Positions 1 through 8,960 of a stretch of DNA of 64,000 nucleotides are shown here, in pieces (the stretch's first letter is position 1; each line of letters starts with the position of its first letter). The stretch spans positions 1-64,000 of the forward strand of contig DASZRL010000099.1 in the NCBI GenBank assembly GCA_035549175.1, written 5' to 3'. Source of the stretch: DASTSN01 sp035549175 (GTDB taxonomy: Bacteria; Bacteroidota; Bacteroidia; Chitinophagales; Chitinophagaceae). The position numbers and the translations under genes were made by a program. Below the pieces are notes generated by a model. It worked only from the letters and a program-made list of their open reading frames with translations, did no database searches and was not told where the DNA came from.

Positions 1-384
1 GTGGTGGCCAACTATGAACTGAACCGCAAATGGAAACTGGGGGCGGTATTCGTATACGGAACCGGCAATGCCACGACCCTTCCGGAACGGTTCTATTTTA
101 TTGACGGGGTCCTGACCCAGGAATACAGCCGCATCAATCAATACCGGCTGGCTGCCTATCACCGGCTGGATCTGGCGGCCACCTACCGGCCGCAGCCCAA
201 ACGGCCGCGCCGGATACCGGGCTACTGGGTGTTCAGCCTTTACAATGTCTATAGCCGGCTCAACCCGTACTTCATTTATTTTGACCAGACCGGCAACCTG
301 CAGAACGGCGATCTCAAGGTTCAGGCCAGGCAGGTATCCCTGTTCCCGATACTGCCCTCGGTGACCTGGAACTTTTCCTGGTAA
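1..384 (+). CDS. TonB-dependent outer-membrane receptor, C-terminal end only (partial)
   Basis: Open at the left edge, so only the last 127 or so residues are seen; the GTG at base 1 is not a real start. The peptide alternates aromatic and polar residues in the way of transmembrane beta strands, contains a typical late-barrel segment (SLYNVYSRLNPYFIYF, about residues 78-93) and ends in WNFSW. A C-terminal aromatic residue is the signal read by the BAM assembly machinery. In this phylum such barrels import large nutrients or siderophores with energy from TonB. The substrate cannot be told. Another large outer-membrane barrel remains possible because the plug domain is outside the window. Confidence 0.7.
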   Translation: MVANYELNRKWKLGAVFVYGTGNATTLPERFYFIDGVLTQEYSRINQYRLAAYHRLDLAATYRPQPKRPRRIPGYWVFSLYNVYSRLNPYFIYFDQTGNLQNGDLKVQARQVSLFPILPSVTWNFSW

Positions 385-419
385 GGGTGCCCTTGGTCGA
401 GGCGGCTGCCGGAATCCGT

Positions 420-1832
420 TTATTTTCCTGTTCCACGGGCCGAAAACAGCGTCCACGGATAGGCCGGCATATTCCGGAGGTATTTGGACTCCCAGGCAAA
501 CTCAGGATGCGCCTGGTAAAACGTTGCTCCGATAAAGGACTGGCCGCAGGGGTGTCCCATATGGGCCCAGAGTTGCAGGTGGCTGGCCAGCTCGGCCGTG
601 GTTACCTTACCTTGGACAGCCCCCATGGGGGCATAGGGGGGAAGGCTCCATTCGGCACAGCCGGCAGGGTCCTCGTCAATATGCCCGCAGATGACGCAGC
701 GGTTATTGGCGGGCTTACCCTGCAGGGCGTCGACATGGTCAGCCTCCACCAGTTTGGCGGTATTCAGATCCAGCTTCCCTTTCAGGTCAACCAGCACCAG
801 TTGCTCCATGCGCTTGCGCCGGGCATTGGGCGAAGTGGTGGAGTCATTGACCTGGAAGGTGGTTTCCTCCCGGATCAGCGTCGGATCACTGGGGAAGTTG
901 GAACCGATCATGGCGGTATCATGGCTGCGCCAGACCCGGTAGTCCTTCAATCCCAGCTCCAGTTTCGCCACCTCGTTGGTCTTGGTATCCCCGATCAGCC
1001 AGTCATTGGCATATCCGCCGTTATTTCCCCGGGTAAAGGTGGCAATTACCTCATCAATACTGTTGGCATACTGGGCCGCCTTGCGGGCGCGCATGAACTC
1101 CGGGATACCCGTACTGTCAAAGCCGTTGAACTGGGTTATGGTGGTTTCGGTGATCAGGATGCCCGCGTCCGTGATGACAAAATCATCCCCGCTGTGCAGG
1201 AAACCCGGCATGCAGTCCATGATAAAATGGTGGCCATGCTCGGGTACGATGTCTGCTATGACATTCCAGTGCTGGCCGATCAGGTACTCTGTCCAGTTGT
1301 TGTGGCCGATGACAATCTTGCCATCCCGGGTATAGCTTCCTGTTGCAATAAAGGCGCTGCAGTTCCCGGGGGCCTTGTTATTACCGCTCCCCGGCCGGGC
1401 CTGGTTGTCCAGCAGGGGAACATAGTAAAAGGCCAGTTCCTCCAGGGCGTTGTAGGCGGTGATATCCAGGCTGTCGTAGGCCTTGTTTCGCTGCTGCAGT
1501 CCCTCCACCATGCCATTGATTTCATCTTTGTATTCCCGGTCCAGTTTATCCCAAAGGAAGCGGCGGGCCGCTTCCCGGTAAAAGTTCCAGTTGCGGTGGG
1601 TATCGTGCTGGAGCAGGTAGGCCACGGCCTGGATGCTGGTGTCGATATCTGCTGCCAATAGGTACCCGTGCTGGTAGCCGATATCAGCCGGGGATCCTTC
1701 GGCGTGCAGGTAGATCCAGCCGTTTTTGTCTTCCCGGCTGGCGCGGGCGAGCCGGTCTTTTTTGGTGCCGGTACCGGTGCAGCCGGCCAGCAGGCTGGTA
1801 AGTACCACCAGCAGCAGGAGTGTCCTGGTCAT
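420..1832 (-). CDS. C45 / phospholipase B-like Ntn-hydrolase lipoprotein
   Basis: A 470-residue protein. The start at 1832 was chosen because it places a signal peptide ending in the lipobox LLAGC (Cys18) at the N-terminus; the frame is open further upstream to 1916 but that extension has no signal character. The segment GNCSAF with Cys158 followed by DGKIVIGHNNW fits the N-terminal nucleophile Cys of the C45 acyltransferase and phospholipase B-like families. Later motifs such as NNGGYANDWL and the C-terminal AEWSLPPYAPMGAVQGKV stretch also resemble the phospholipase B-like group. Predicted: an envelope lipoprotein amidase or lipase that matures by self-cleavage before Cys158. The substrate is unknown. 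It converges on the receptor gene to its left. Confidence 0.7.
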   Translation of the reverse strand: MTRTLLLLVVLTSLLAGCTGTGTKKDRLARASREDKNGWIYLHAEGSPADIGYQHGYLLAADIDTSIQAVAYLLQHDTHRNWNFYREAARRFLWDKLDREYKDEINGMVEGLQQRNKAYDSLDITAYNALEELAFYYVPLLDNQARPGSGNNKAPGNCSAFIATGSYTRDGKIVIGHNNWTEYLIGQHWNVIADIVPEHGHHFIMDCMPGFLHSGDDFVITDAGILITETTITQFNGFDSTGIPEFMRARKAAQYANSIDEVIATFTRGNNGGYANDWLIGDTKTNEVAKLELGLKDYRVWRSHDTAMIGSNFPSDPTLIREETTFQVNDSTTSPNARRKRMEQLVLVDLKGKLDLNTAKLVEADHVDALQGKPANNRCVICGHIDEDPAGCAEWSLPPYAPMGAVQGKVTTAELASHLQLWAHMGHPCGQSFIGATFYQAHPEFAWESKYLRNMPAYPWTLFSARGTGK

Positions 1833-1994
1833 AGAGCTGAGTTTTAAGTGTGTGGTGAAGGCGTTGGCAGGGTAATTTACCAAAGCGGGCCAACAAAAAA
1901 AAATCCGGCCGCACAATAACCGGGGTGGCTGCCGGACTTTTCCTTCCGGGATATTGATAGTATCTTAACCTATAAACCGGTAACCCGAGACCAT

Positions 1995-4900
1995 ATGAAG
2001 TACCTTCGCGTATGCCCCGTCCTGTTCGGCCTGATGGCTTGCCTACGTTGCCCCGCCCAGGATGCCCATCCGCTGGCCAGCACCCTGCTTTGGCGGATTT
2101 CCGGGAACGGATTTTCCCGACCCTGTTATCTCTACGGCACCATGCACCTGACGGACGCCCGTCTGTTCAACCTGGGGGATTCCCTGTACCGGGCCCTGGA
2201 GCAGACCGAAGGTTTTGCCATGGAGGTGGATCCGCAGGAACTAAGCCTGATGCTGGCCGATATGATGACGCAGGAAGTACAGGCTGGCCAGCGCAGGCTT
2301 AGTGATCTGATGGGCCCGGAATACAAAAAGTACAGCGCCGCCCTTTCCAGACGGTTGAAAAAGCCCGCCGGGGAGATCACCACAGGCGATGTATTCCGGG
2401 AAAGGAATAATTGGATGAAGGAGGCCTTGCAAAAGGGCTCAATGCGCACCTTCCTGGATGCCTACCTCTATGATATCGCCCGCCGTCTCGGCAAATGGAC
2501 CGGTGGGATCGAGGATTACCAGGATCAGGAAGGCCTGATGGACAACCTGGTGGATGAATCCGATATCCGGGAGCTGACCGGTGTCGATCCATCCAGCTCC
2601 GGGCCGGCGGACGCGCAACTTCCCATGGAGACGTTTATCCGCACTTATCTCAGCGGAAACCTCGAAGAGATCGACCGGATCAGCCACCTGAGCGATAGCG
2701 CGTACCGGGATGCCCTGCTGGTAAGGCGCAACATGAAAATGGCCCGCCGGATGGACAGCCTGGGACATATCCGCAGCATGGTATTTGCCGTAGGAGCGGC
2801 CCACCTACCGGGTTCCGATGGGGTAATCCGCCTGCTGCAAAAGCGAGGGTTCCGCGTGGAGCCCGTATTTTTCTCCAGGCGCATAGCCCCGCAGGATTAC
2901 CGGATCCAGGATGTTGAGCAGCCTTGGACAGATGTGAAAGACTCCAGCGGATTGTATGAGGCCCAGATGCCCGGACATCCCGGGGAAGTGAGCCTGTTCG
3001 GTGTGCTGCGCATGAAAATTTACTACGACCTCGTGAATTCGACGGCCTATTTCACCATGGGCCTTCAGCTGCCGTACGACCAGCGGGGCATGGATTCCAT
3101 CAAGCAGTTGATGGCCCGGCAGCTTTTTCACCTGGACAACCTGAATAAGGCGCGTAAGGTGCAGGTAGGGGACCTGGAGGCCCGCGAACTGGAAAATGAC
3201 GGGAAGGATGGTTACTTCCGGGGATATGTACTGAACCGGGGTACTGTTTTTTATCTGGCCATGGTGCAGACCATAAAAAAGGATAACCGGATTCAGCGGG
3301 ACGCGGAAAAATTCCTGGCCTCGTTCCGGGCTACCCGGCCGGCACCGGCCCAGCTGGACTCGCAGGGCCTGACCTATGTAGACTCCCGGCTGGGTTTCCA
3401 GCTCCAGTTGCCTGCAGCGCCCCAATCCGGCGATTCCCTGGTGGCCAACAGATCTGATACCTCGTTCCAGCGTCATATGATGTTATGCCAGGACCCTGAA
3501 ACCGGCTCCTACCTGTTTTTCGGTGCCAATTCCGTTACCCGGGGATATTACCTGGTCAATGACAGTACGTGCCTGGCCAGCGTGCATGCACAGGTCCGGA
3601 GCAAATTTGCCTCCCTCGAACGGGACAGCCTGTACCGGCAGGGAGACCACTGGGTCCTGGAACTACGGGGCCCGATGAATCAGACGAATTCGGCGATGCG
3701 TGCCTATTATGAGTCGCGCGGAAACCGGTGGTACACCCTGATGGCGTTGTATGACGCGAATAGGCCACAGCCGGGGGTGGAGCGGTTTTTCAGCTCCTTC
3801 CGCCTGCTGGACCTTCCCCCGGCACCCTGGCGGCGCGAAGTGACGCCGGATTCCGTACTCAGTACCTGGATTCCGTCAGACTGGTTGTACCGGGATCCCC
3901 GGGATAATGCCGGTTCAGGTTCCCTGCTGCGGTATGAGGCTTTTGACAGCCTGCAGGCAGATGACTATAACATCCATGTGGAAACCTTTTCCCGGTATTA
4001 CTGGGCAGCCAGCGATTCGGTTTTCTGGAATCATGTGCAGGCTGCCTACACCCCCCAGGGGGACAGCCTGTTGTCCCGCAAGGAGCTTCAGCAGGATGGC
4101 TTGCGCGGCATGGAGATCCTGCTGCGGCAGCCAAGCTCCAATCTGGTGCGCCGCAAGCGCATGCTGCTTTACGGCAACCAGCTCTATATCCTGGTGGCCC
4201 GCCAGCCCGGCCAGGGACCGCAGCGCAGCCAGGTCGATCTTTTCTTTGACAGCCTGCGGTTTTGCCGCCCCGCCCCACCGACAACCCTTTTCACGGATCA
4301 TACGGAAGCCTTGCTCCGGGACCTGGGTTCCCCGGATTCTGCGATGCGCGCCGAAGCGCGCGAAGGCTTGTCCAACGCTTCCTTTACTGCGGCCGATCTT
4401 CCCCGGTTGCATGCCGCGTTGCTGGGTGATTGGCCTGACAGCGGCCAGGAAAAGGAGGATACCCGGGCCGGGATCGTCCGGCAGATCGAGGAGCTTCATG
4501 ACAGCAGTTCCCTGACCTTTGCGAAAAATGCCTACCTGCGGACCGGAGATGCGGAATTGCGCAGCCTGCTTTTGCAGCTTATCAGTCAATATAAGACCCG
4601 TGACAACTACCAGGATATGACCCGGCTGCTGCTGCAAGCGCCCCCGGCCGGGGGCCTGGACTGGACCCTGGTCGGTGACCTGAATGACAGCCTGGACTTG
4701 ACGGCCAGCCTGTTCCCCGGGCTGTTGCCATTGCTGAAAGACAGTTCCATGACCGGCAGTCTGCTTCACCTGCTGGATCCCCTGGTTGACAGCGGACGGG
4801 TATCCATGGACCAGCTGCGTACGTACCGGGCGGAGCTGCTGGCCTATGCTGCCTGCCGGTACCGGGCCCTGGCAAGCGACCAGGACGACCTCCGGATGGG

Positions 4901-5498
4901 TGATTACGAACTCATGAGCCTGCTGGGCAGGTTCCGTGATCCCGCGTGCAATGCCCGGCTGCAGCAGTTCCTGCAGATTCCACAAGGGTACCTTCGGCTG
5001 CGCTGCCTGCGCGCCCTGCTGGCCAACCGGCAGCCGGTAAGCAACCAGGTGCTCACGGAACTGGCCAGGGACCGGAATTACCGGATTTCCCTTTACCAGG
5101 CCCTGGAAAAAGCAGGCCGGACAGCCCTTTTCCCGGCCCCATACCGGCGCCAGCAACTGATGGCTGAATCCATGGTCTGGGAATCGGCCAGTGACCATGA
5201 GTCGCCATCGGCCATTACCTACCTCACGCAACGCGTGGAAACCTTCCGGGGCCGCAAAGCACGCTTCTATTATTTTAAACTGACCTATGGCGACCCGGCT
5301 GCCGATTCTACCCGGCAGGTAAGCCATTACCTGGGCGGTGCCGGCCCCTTTGATCCGGATCCCGCCAGGCTTTCCCTGGATGAGGCCAACGGCTCGCTGT
5401 ATACGGATGCGGAATTCGATCCGGATAGTCTGCCAGACCAGATACAGGCGCTGCTCCAGCAGCTGGCAGGTGAAACGACTGATGGGCATGCGGAGTAA
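1995..5498 (+). CDS. TraB/GumN family protein with very long C-terminal extension
   Basis: 1,167 residues with an N-terminal signal peptide (about 1-21). Residues about 25-295 form a TraB/GumN domain: LLWRISGNG, the YLYGTMH motif (residues 45-51) and the closing FAVGAAHLPG motif near 261-270. TraB-type domains carry conserved GxxH motifs and are thought to be metal-dependent hydrolases; their substrates are mostly unknown. The remaining 870 or so residues have no domain I recognise. Several stretches look like repeated beta-rich modules (for example SRLGFQLQLPAAPQSGD) followed by a helical, HEAT-like region near 750-1050. The ORF is intact throughout. It stands alone, divergent from the lipoprotein gene to its left. 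Confidence 0.75.
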   Translation: MKYLRVCPVLFGLMACLRCPAQDAHPLASTLLWRISGNGFSRPCYLYGTMHLTDARLFNLGDSLYRALEQTEGFAMEVDPQELSLMLADMMTQEVQAGQRRLSDLMGPEYKKYSAALSRRLKKPAGEITTGDVFRERNNWMKEALQKGSMRTFLDAYLYDIARRLGKWTGGIEDYQDQEGLMDNLVDESDIRELTGVDPSSSGPADAQLPMETFIRTYLSGNLEEIDRISHLSDSAYRDALLVRRNMKMARRMDSLGHIRSMVFAVGAAHLPGSDGVIRLLQKRGFRVEPVFFSRRIAPQDYRIQDVEQPWTDVKDSSGLYEAQMPGHPGEVSLFGVLRMKIYYDLVNSTAYFTMGLQLPYDQRGMDSIKQLMARQLFHLDNLNKARKVQVGDLEARELENDGKDGYFRGYVLNRGTVFYLAMVQTIKKDNRIQRDAEKFLASFRATRPAPAQLDSQGLTYVDSRLGFQLQLPAAPQSGDSLVANRSDTSFQRHMMLCQDPETGSYLFFGANSVTRGYYLVNDSTCLASVHAQVRSKFASLERDSLYRQGDHWVLELRGPMNQTNSAMRAYYESRGNRWYTLMALYDANRPQPGVERFFSSFRLLDLPPAPWRREVTPDSVLSTWIPSDWLYRDPRDNAGSGSLLRYEAFDSLQADDYNIHVETFSRYYWAASDSVFWNHVQAAYTPQGDSLLSRKELQQDGLRGMEILLRQPSSNLVRRKRMLLYGNQLYILVARQPGQGPQRSQVDLFFDSLRFCRPAPPTTLFTDHTEALLRDLGSPDSAMRAEAREGLSNASFTAADLPRLHAALLGDWPDSGQEKEDTRAGIVRQIEELHDSSSLTFAKNAYLRTGDAELRSLLLQLISQYKTRDNYQDMTRLLLQAPPAGGLDWTLVGDLNDSLDLTASLFPGLLPLLKDSSMTGSLLHLLDPLVDSGRVSMDQLRTYRAELLAYAACRYRALASDQDDLRMGDYELMSLLGRFRDPACNARLQQFLQIPQGYLRLRCLRALLANRQPVSNQVLTELARDRNYRISLYQALEKAGRTALFPAPYRRQQLMAESMVWESASDHESPSAITYLTQRVETFRGRKARFYYFKLTYGDPAADSTRQVSHYLGGAGPFDPDPARLSLDEANGSLYTDAEFDPDSLPDQIQALLQQLAGETTDGHAE

Positions 5499-5651
5499 AT
5501 CCGGCCCCGTCACGCGACCGAACTGGCCGGACCGGGAGGCCGGTACGCTTTCGGTATGAGGGAAAGTCGTCGAGGGAATTACCGGGGAGCGGGCTGGCTG
5601 CAGGACAGTCAGCCTGAAGCCTTGCCGGATGAATCAGCCCCGTGCGCGGCG

Positions 5652-6659
5652 TTACAGGGGGAAAATAGTAAATATCCAGTACAGCAGCATGGCGATCAGG
5701 CCGCTGAGCGGGATCGTGAGTATCCAGGCCCATACCAGGTTAAAGGTTACTCCCCAGCGTACCGCACTGATGCGCTTGGTGGCGCCGACCCCTACGATCG
5801 CACCGGTCAGGGTATGGGTCGTGCTGACGGGTATGCCCAGCAGGATCGTAAAGAACAGGGTTAGGGCTCCGGCACTTTCCGCACAGACCCCTTCCAGGGG
5901 AGTCACCTTCGTAATACGGCTGCCCATGGTTCGTACGATGCGCCAGCCACCCGACAGGGTACCCAGGGCAATGGCGGCATAGCAGGCCAGCGGCAGCCAG
6001 CCGGGCATCTGGAACTTGTCCAGGGATTGGGTGGACCCCTGCGAACGGGCATAGAACCAAAGGGCGGTAAAAATCAATCCCATCGTTTTCTGAGAATCCC
6101 CGCCGCCGTGGGAAAGGCTCAGGGCCGCGGAGGAAAGCAACTGGATGCGCTTGAAATTCTTTTCGGCCCGGGAAGGCTTGCTGCGCCGGCTGAGTTGAAG
6201 CACCACCACGGTGACGAAGGCGGCCAGGATCAGGCCAATCAAGGGAGAAAGCACCATGAAAACCAGGGCCTTGATTACGGGAGAGCTGTTAACGCCCGAG
6301 AAGCCCCCTGCTGCCACGGCCGCTCCCACCAGGCCGCCGATCAGGGTGTGGGAGGAACTGGACGGAATGCCAAAGTACCAGGTAAGCAGGTTCCAGCAGA
6401 TCGCCGCCAGGGTAGCGGCGAGGATGAGGTGAAAGTTGATCAGGTGCGAGGATACGATATTGGCGATCGTTCCGGCAACCTTATGTTCCTTGAAAATAAA
6501 AAAGGCCGCAAAGTTGAAGATGGCCGCCCAGAGGACCGCCATAAACGGGGACAGGACCTTGGTGGAGACAATGGTCGCTATCGAATTGGCCGCATCATGA
6601 AAGCCATTGGTATAGTCAAAAATCAGGGCCAGCAGAACGGTTACAAGCAATAGTGTCAT
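5652..6659 (-). CDS. Inorganic phosphate transporter, PiT family
   Basis: 335 residues, strongly hydrophobic with about ten membrane segments. The first PiT signature, FDYTNGFHDAANSIA, is at residues 14-28. The second repeat reads SHGGGDSQKTMG where the family usually has GxNDxQ, so the Asn of the second signature is replaced by Gly. PiT proteins import phosphate with Na+ or H+ through the inner membrane. The start at 6659 was preferred over the upstream-open frame to 6797, because the upstream part is hydrophilic and Pro/Gly-rich, unlike a membrane protein, and contains a promoter-like box. No PhoU-like (DUF47) partner, often found next to pit, is adjacent here. Confidence 0.9.
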   Translation of the reverse strand: MTLLLVTVLLALIFDYTNGFHDAANSIATIVSTKVLSPFMAVLWAAIFNFAAFFIFKEHKVAGTIANIVSSHLINFHLILAATLAAICWNLLTWYFGIPSSSSHTLIGGLVGAAVAAGGFSGVNSSPVIKALVFMVLSPLIGLILAAFVTVVVLQLSRRSKPSRAEKNFKRIQLLSSAALSLSHGGGDSQKTMGLIFTALWFYARSQGSTQSLDKFQMPGWLPLACYAAIALGTLSGGWRIVRTMGSRITKVTPLEGVCAESAGALTLFFTILLGIPVSTTHTLTGAIVGVGATKRISAVRWGVTFNLVWAWILTIPLSGLIAMLLYWIFTIFPL

Positions 6660-6693
6660 GTAGGCAGTTCTTAAGGGTTGCAGTAAAGTGGGG

Positions 6694-6701
6694 CAAATAT
6701 A
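6694..6701 (-). promoter_or_regulatory. Bacteroidota -7 box (TATATTTG) before the phosphate transporter
   Basis: On the minus strand TATATTTG fits the TAnnTTTG consensus and lies 35 bp before the chosen start. No convincing TTG element is at the right distance upstream. It also supports the short start at 6659. Confidence 0.45.
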
Positions 6702-6955
6702 GGTGTTCTGGCCAGGACCGGGCCAGGTAAAGACAACCTGCCAGGCGGCAACACCGCGCCCGGCCGGGCATTTGGGTCCCTGCCCATTCCCAATCACCTC
6801 GCGGTAGCGGCCCGGCGACTGTTAAAAAAGCGCAAATGCGAAAAATCGTTCTTGACCGAATGCTCCCGGTCGCCTGGCGAAAGTTGCCGCGCAGGCCCTT
6901 CGGGTGAGCTTAGCTTTGCTGCATGAAAATTCATAAACCAGTAAACAGGATCGTT

Positions 6956-7513
6956 ATGAAAAACAAAATCCTTCTTGGCAGCCTGCTGCTGGCCTGGTCG
7001 GCAGCCTCGCTGGCCACACCGGCCGCCGGGAGTCCCGCCGGCCACCTGCGCGGGAAGAACCGTAAAACCTCATCCGTCAACCTGTCCACCCGGCACCGGG
7101 CCGGCGTGATCACCTACATGGCACAGGCGCAGTTCTATTCGGACTTTCCGGGAGCTACCGTCCTGGGCTGGCGAAGGTCCGGCGATTTCCAGGAAGCCGA
7201 CTTCGTGCAGGATCATACCACCTACACGGCCTTCTATGATGACAGGGATGAACTGGTGGGCACTACTACCACCAAGACCCTGGCCGACCTGCCGCAAAAT
7301 GCCCGCCGGTACCTGGCTGAAAAGTACGCAGGCTACACCCCGTCGGAGGTGATATACTTTGCGGATAACGAAGACAACGAAACGGATATGGTCATGTACG
7401 GGATACCCGTGGCTGACGAGGACAACTATTTTGTCCTGCTAAGGAAACCCGGGGAGAACCTGGTGGTCAAAGTAAGCCCGACGGGAACGGTTTCCTATTT
7501 CAAAAAAATATAG
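6956..7513 (+). CDS. Secreted protein of unknown function, PepSY-like C-terminus
   Basis: 185 residues from the ATG at 6956, which opens directly with a signal peptide (MKNKILLGSLLLAWSAASLA); an in-frame ATG at 6923 would add 11 polar residues before it. The mature part has the length and strand pattern of small periplasmic PepSY-like or BLIP-fold proteins of this phylum: YTAFYDDRDELVGTTTTKTL, then helix LPQNARRYLAEKYAGY, then two further strands ending VVKVSPTGTVSYFKK. Members of such families bind peptides or envelope partners but this one has no assigned role. Single gene followed by a strong hairpin. Confidence 0.65.
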   Translation: MKNKILLGSLLLAWSAASLATPAAGSPAGHLRGKNRKTSSVNLSTRHRAGVITYMAQAQFYSDFPGATVLGWRRSGDFQEADFVQDHTTYTAFYDDRDELVGTTTTKTLADLPQNARRYLAEKYAGYTPSEVIYFADNEDNETDMVMYGIPVADEDNYFVLLRKPGENLVVKVSPTGTVSYFKKI

Positions 7514-7540
7514 AGGGTACCGGTGTATCCTCGGAATGGG

Positions 7541-7571
7541 AAGAAGGTCCTGCCGCCGGCAGGACCTTCTT
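7541..7571 (+). terminator. Perfect 14-bp hairpin between convergent genes
   Basis: Arms AAGAAGGTCCTGCC and GGCAGGACCTTCTT with a 3-nt loop, 27 bp after the stop of the secreted protein gene and 32 bp before the stop of mqnE on the other strand. The U-tract is weak on both strands, so it may act in both directions. Confidence 0.7.
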
Positions 7572-7603
7572 CTTTACTGGCACGCGGCCAAAGGTCTCGT
7601 CAT

Positions 7604-8770
7604 TCAGTTCAGGCGGGAATCGGTGGCCGGGACGGATCCGTCGTAGCGGTGGATCTCATGGTACAGCGTGTCGCGCTCTACAGGCAGCCGACCGGCCTGG
7701 CGGATCAGGGTAACGAGCTGCTCGGTGGTCATGGAGGGGGTTTGCTCCTCGGCGCCGGCCATGGAATAAATCTTCGTGGTATCATCAATGGTACCATCCA
7801 GGTCGTCCACCCCGAAAGAGAGCGCCAGCTGGGCGTTCTGCCGGCCCAGCATCGGCCAGTAGGCCTTCAGGTGGGCAAAATTGTCCAGGTAAAGGCGGGC
7901 GACCGCGTACATTTTCATGTCCTCCACGATGCTGCTCTCCGGCACATGGCTCATGTCGTTGTGCTGGTTACGGAACTTCAGCGGAATAAAGGTGTTGAAC
8001 CCCCCGGTCCGGTCCTGGAGCTCGCGCAGCCGGCGCATATGGTCCACCCGGTGCCGGTAGGTCTCAATATGTCCGTAAAGCATGGTGGCATTGGTGGCCA
8101 TCCCGAGCCGGTGAGCCGTTTCATGGATGGTCAGCCAGCCTTCCGCATCCACCTTGTCGGCGCAGATCTGCTGGCGGATTTCCGGGTCAAAGATTTCGGC
8201 GCCTCCGCCCGGCAGGGAGTCCAGGCCGGCCGCCTGCAGGTAACGAAGGCCTTCCTCCACGCTCATTTTGGCCTTGCGGAACATATAATCCAGCTCCACG
8301 GCGGTAAATCCCTTTATGTGCAGGTCCGGGCGGTGCGCCTTAATGGCTCTCAGCAGGTCCGCAAAAAATGCCAGATTCATTTTCGGGTGGACGCCGCCGA
8401 CAATATGTACTTCGGTTACCGGCTGACCGTCGTATTTGCGAACCAGGGCCATCATCTGTTCCAGGCTGAGTTCCCAGCCTTCCTCCCGGTGGGCATAGAG
8501 ACGGGAATAGGAGCAGAAATTACACGAGAACACGCACACATTGGTCGGTTCCATATGAAAGTTGCGGTTGAAAAAAGTCTTATTCCCGTGAAGGCGTTCC
8601 CGGACTTCGTTGGCCAGGGCGCCCAGGAAGGGGAGCTCCCCGTGTTCGAACAGCCACAGTGCATCTTCGTCCAGGATCCGTTCCGCCCGACTGACCTTCT
8701 GGGCAATGGCCTGGGCCCGGGGATCCAGGGCGGTCTGGCCCGGGGACGGAGTTGTTAATAGGGTAGACAT
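7604..8770 (-). CDS. mqnE: Aminofutalosine synthase MqnE (radical SAM, menaquinone synthesis)
   Basis: 388 residues from the ATG at 8770. The radical-SAM cluster motif is C-x3-C-x2-C at Cys79, Cys83 and Cys86 (CVFSCNFC). Family features include PGGGAEIF, TNATMLYGH, a QDRTGGF segment and LSFGVDDLDGT near the C-terminus. MqnE joins the product of MqnA (a 3-enolpyruvyl benzoate) to S-adenosylmethionine to give aminofutalosine, the second step of the futalosine route to menaquinone. The related MqnC is a close alternative, but the HMEPTNVC opening and the lack of MqnC features favour MqnE. No other mqn gene is in the window. Confidence 0.85.
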   Translation of the reverse strand: MSTLLTTPSPGQTALDPRAQAIAQKVSRAERILDEDALWLFEHGELPFLGALANEVRERLHGNKTFFNRNFHMEPTNVCVFSCNFCSYSRLYAHREEGWELSLEQMMALVRKYDGQPVTEVHIVGGVHPKMNLAFFADLLRAIKAHRPDLHIKGFTAVELDYMFRKAKMSVEEGLRYLQAAGLDSLPGGGAEIFDPEIRQQICADKVDAEGWLTIHETAHRLGMATNATMLYGHIETYRHRVDHMRRLRELQDRTGGFNTFIPLKFRNQHNDMSHVPESSIVEDMKMYAVARLYLDNFAHLKAYWPMLGRQNAQLALSFGVDDLDGTIDDTTKIYSMAGAEEQTPSMTTEQLVTLIRQAGRLPVERDTLYHEIHRYDGSVPATDSRLN

Positions 8771-8798
8771 ATGATGAACCAATTTGGGATATTTCCGG

Positions 8799-8806
8799 CA
8801 AAATTA
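8799..8806 (-). promoter_or_regulatory. Bacteroidota -7 box (TAATTTTG) before mqnE
   Basis: TAATTTTG on the minus strand fits TAnnTTTG and lies about 28 bp before the start of mqnE. The nearest TTG upstream is only 14 bp away, so the -33 part is not convincing. Confidence 0.4.
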
Positions 8807-8960
8807 CGGCCTGATCGGAACAACCGGGCATATAAAATCGGGCAGGCACCACCGTTCAGGAGTTTAGGCGGGAAGCTCCTAGTTACCTGCACAGCGGGCC
8901 GGGTGATCCGGTAAATTACTTATCTTTCCCCGCCTTGACATGGCACGTAAATCCTGATTC

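Noticed and set aside
387..1661. 424-codon plus-strand frame opposite the C45-like lipoprotein gene
   Set aside because: It mirrors a well-supported lipoprotein gene, has no recognisable domain and a Gly/Val-rich composition typical of antisense frames in GC-rich DNA.
3915..5513. 532-codon minus-strand frame opposite the TraB/GumN gene
   Set aside because: The plus-strand protein has a signal peptide and family motifs; the antisense frame has neither.
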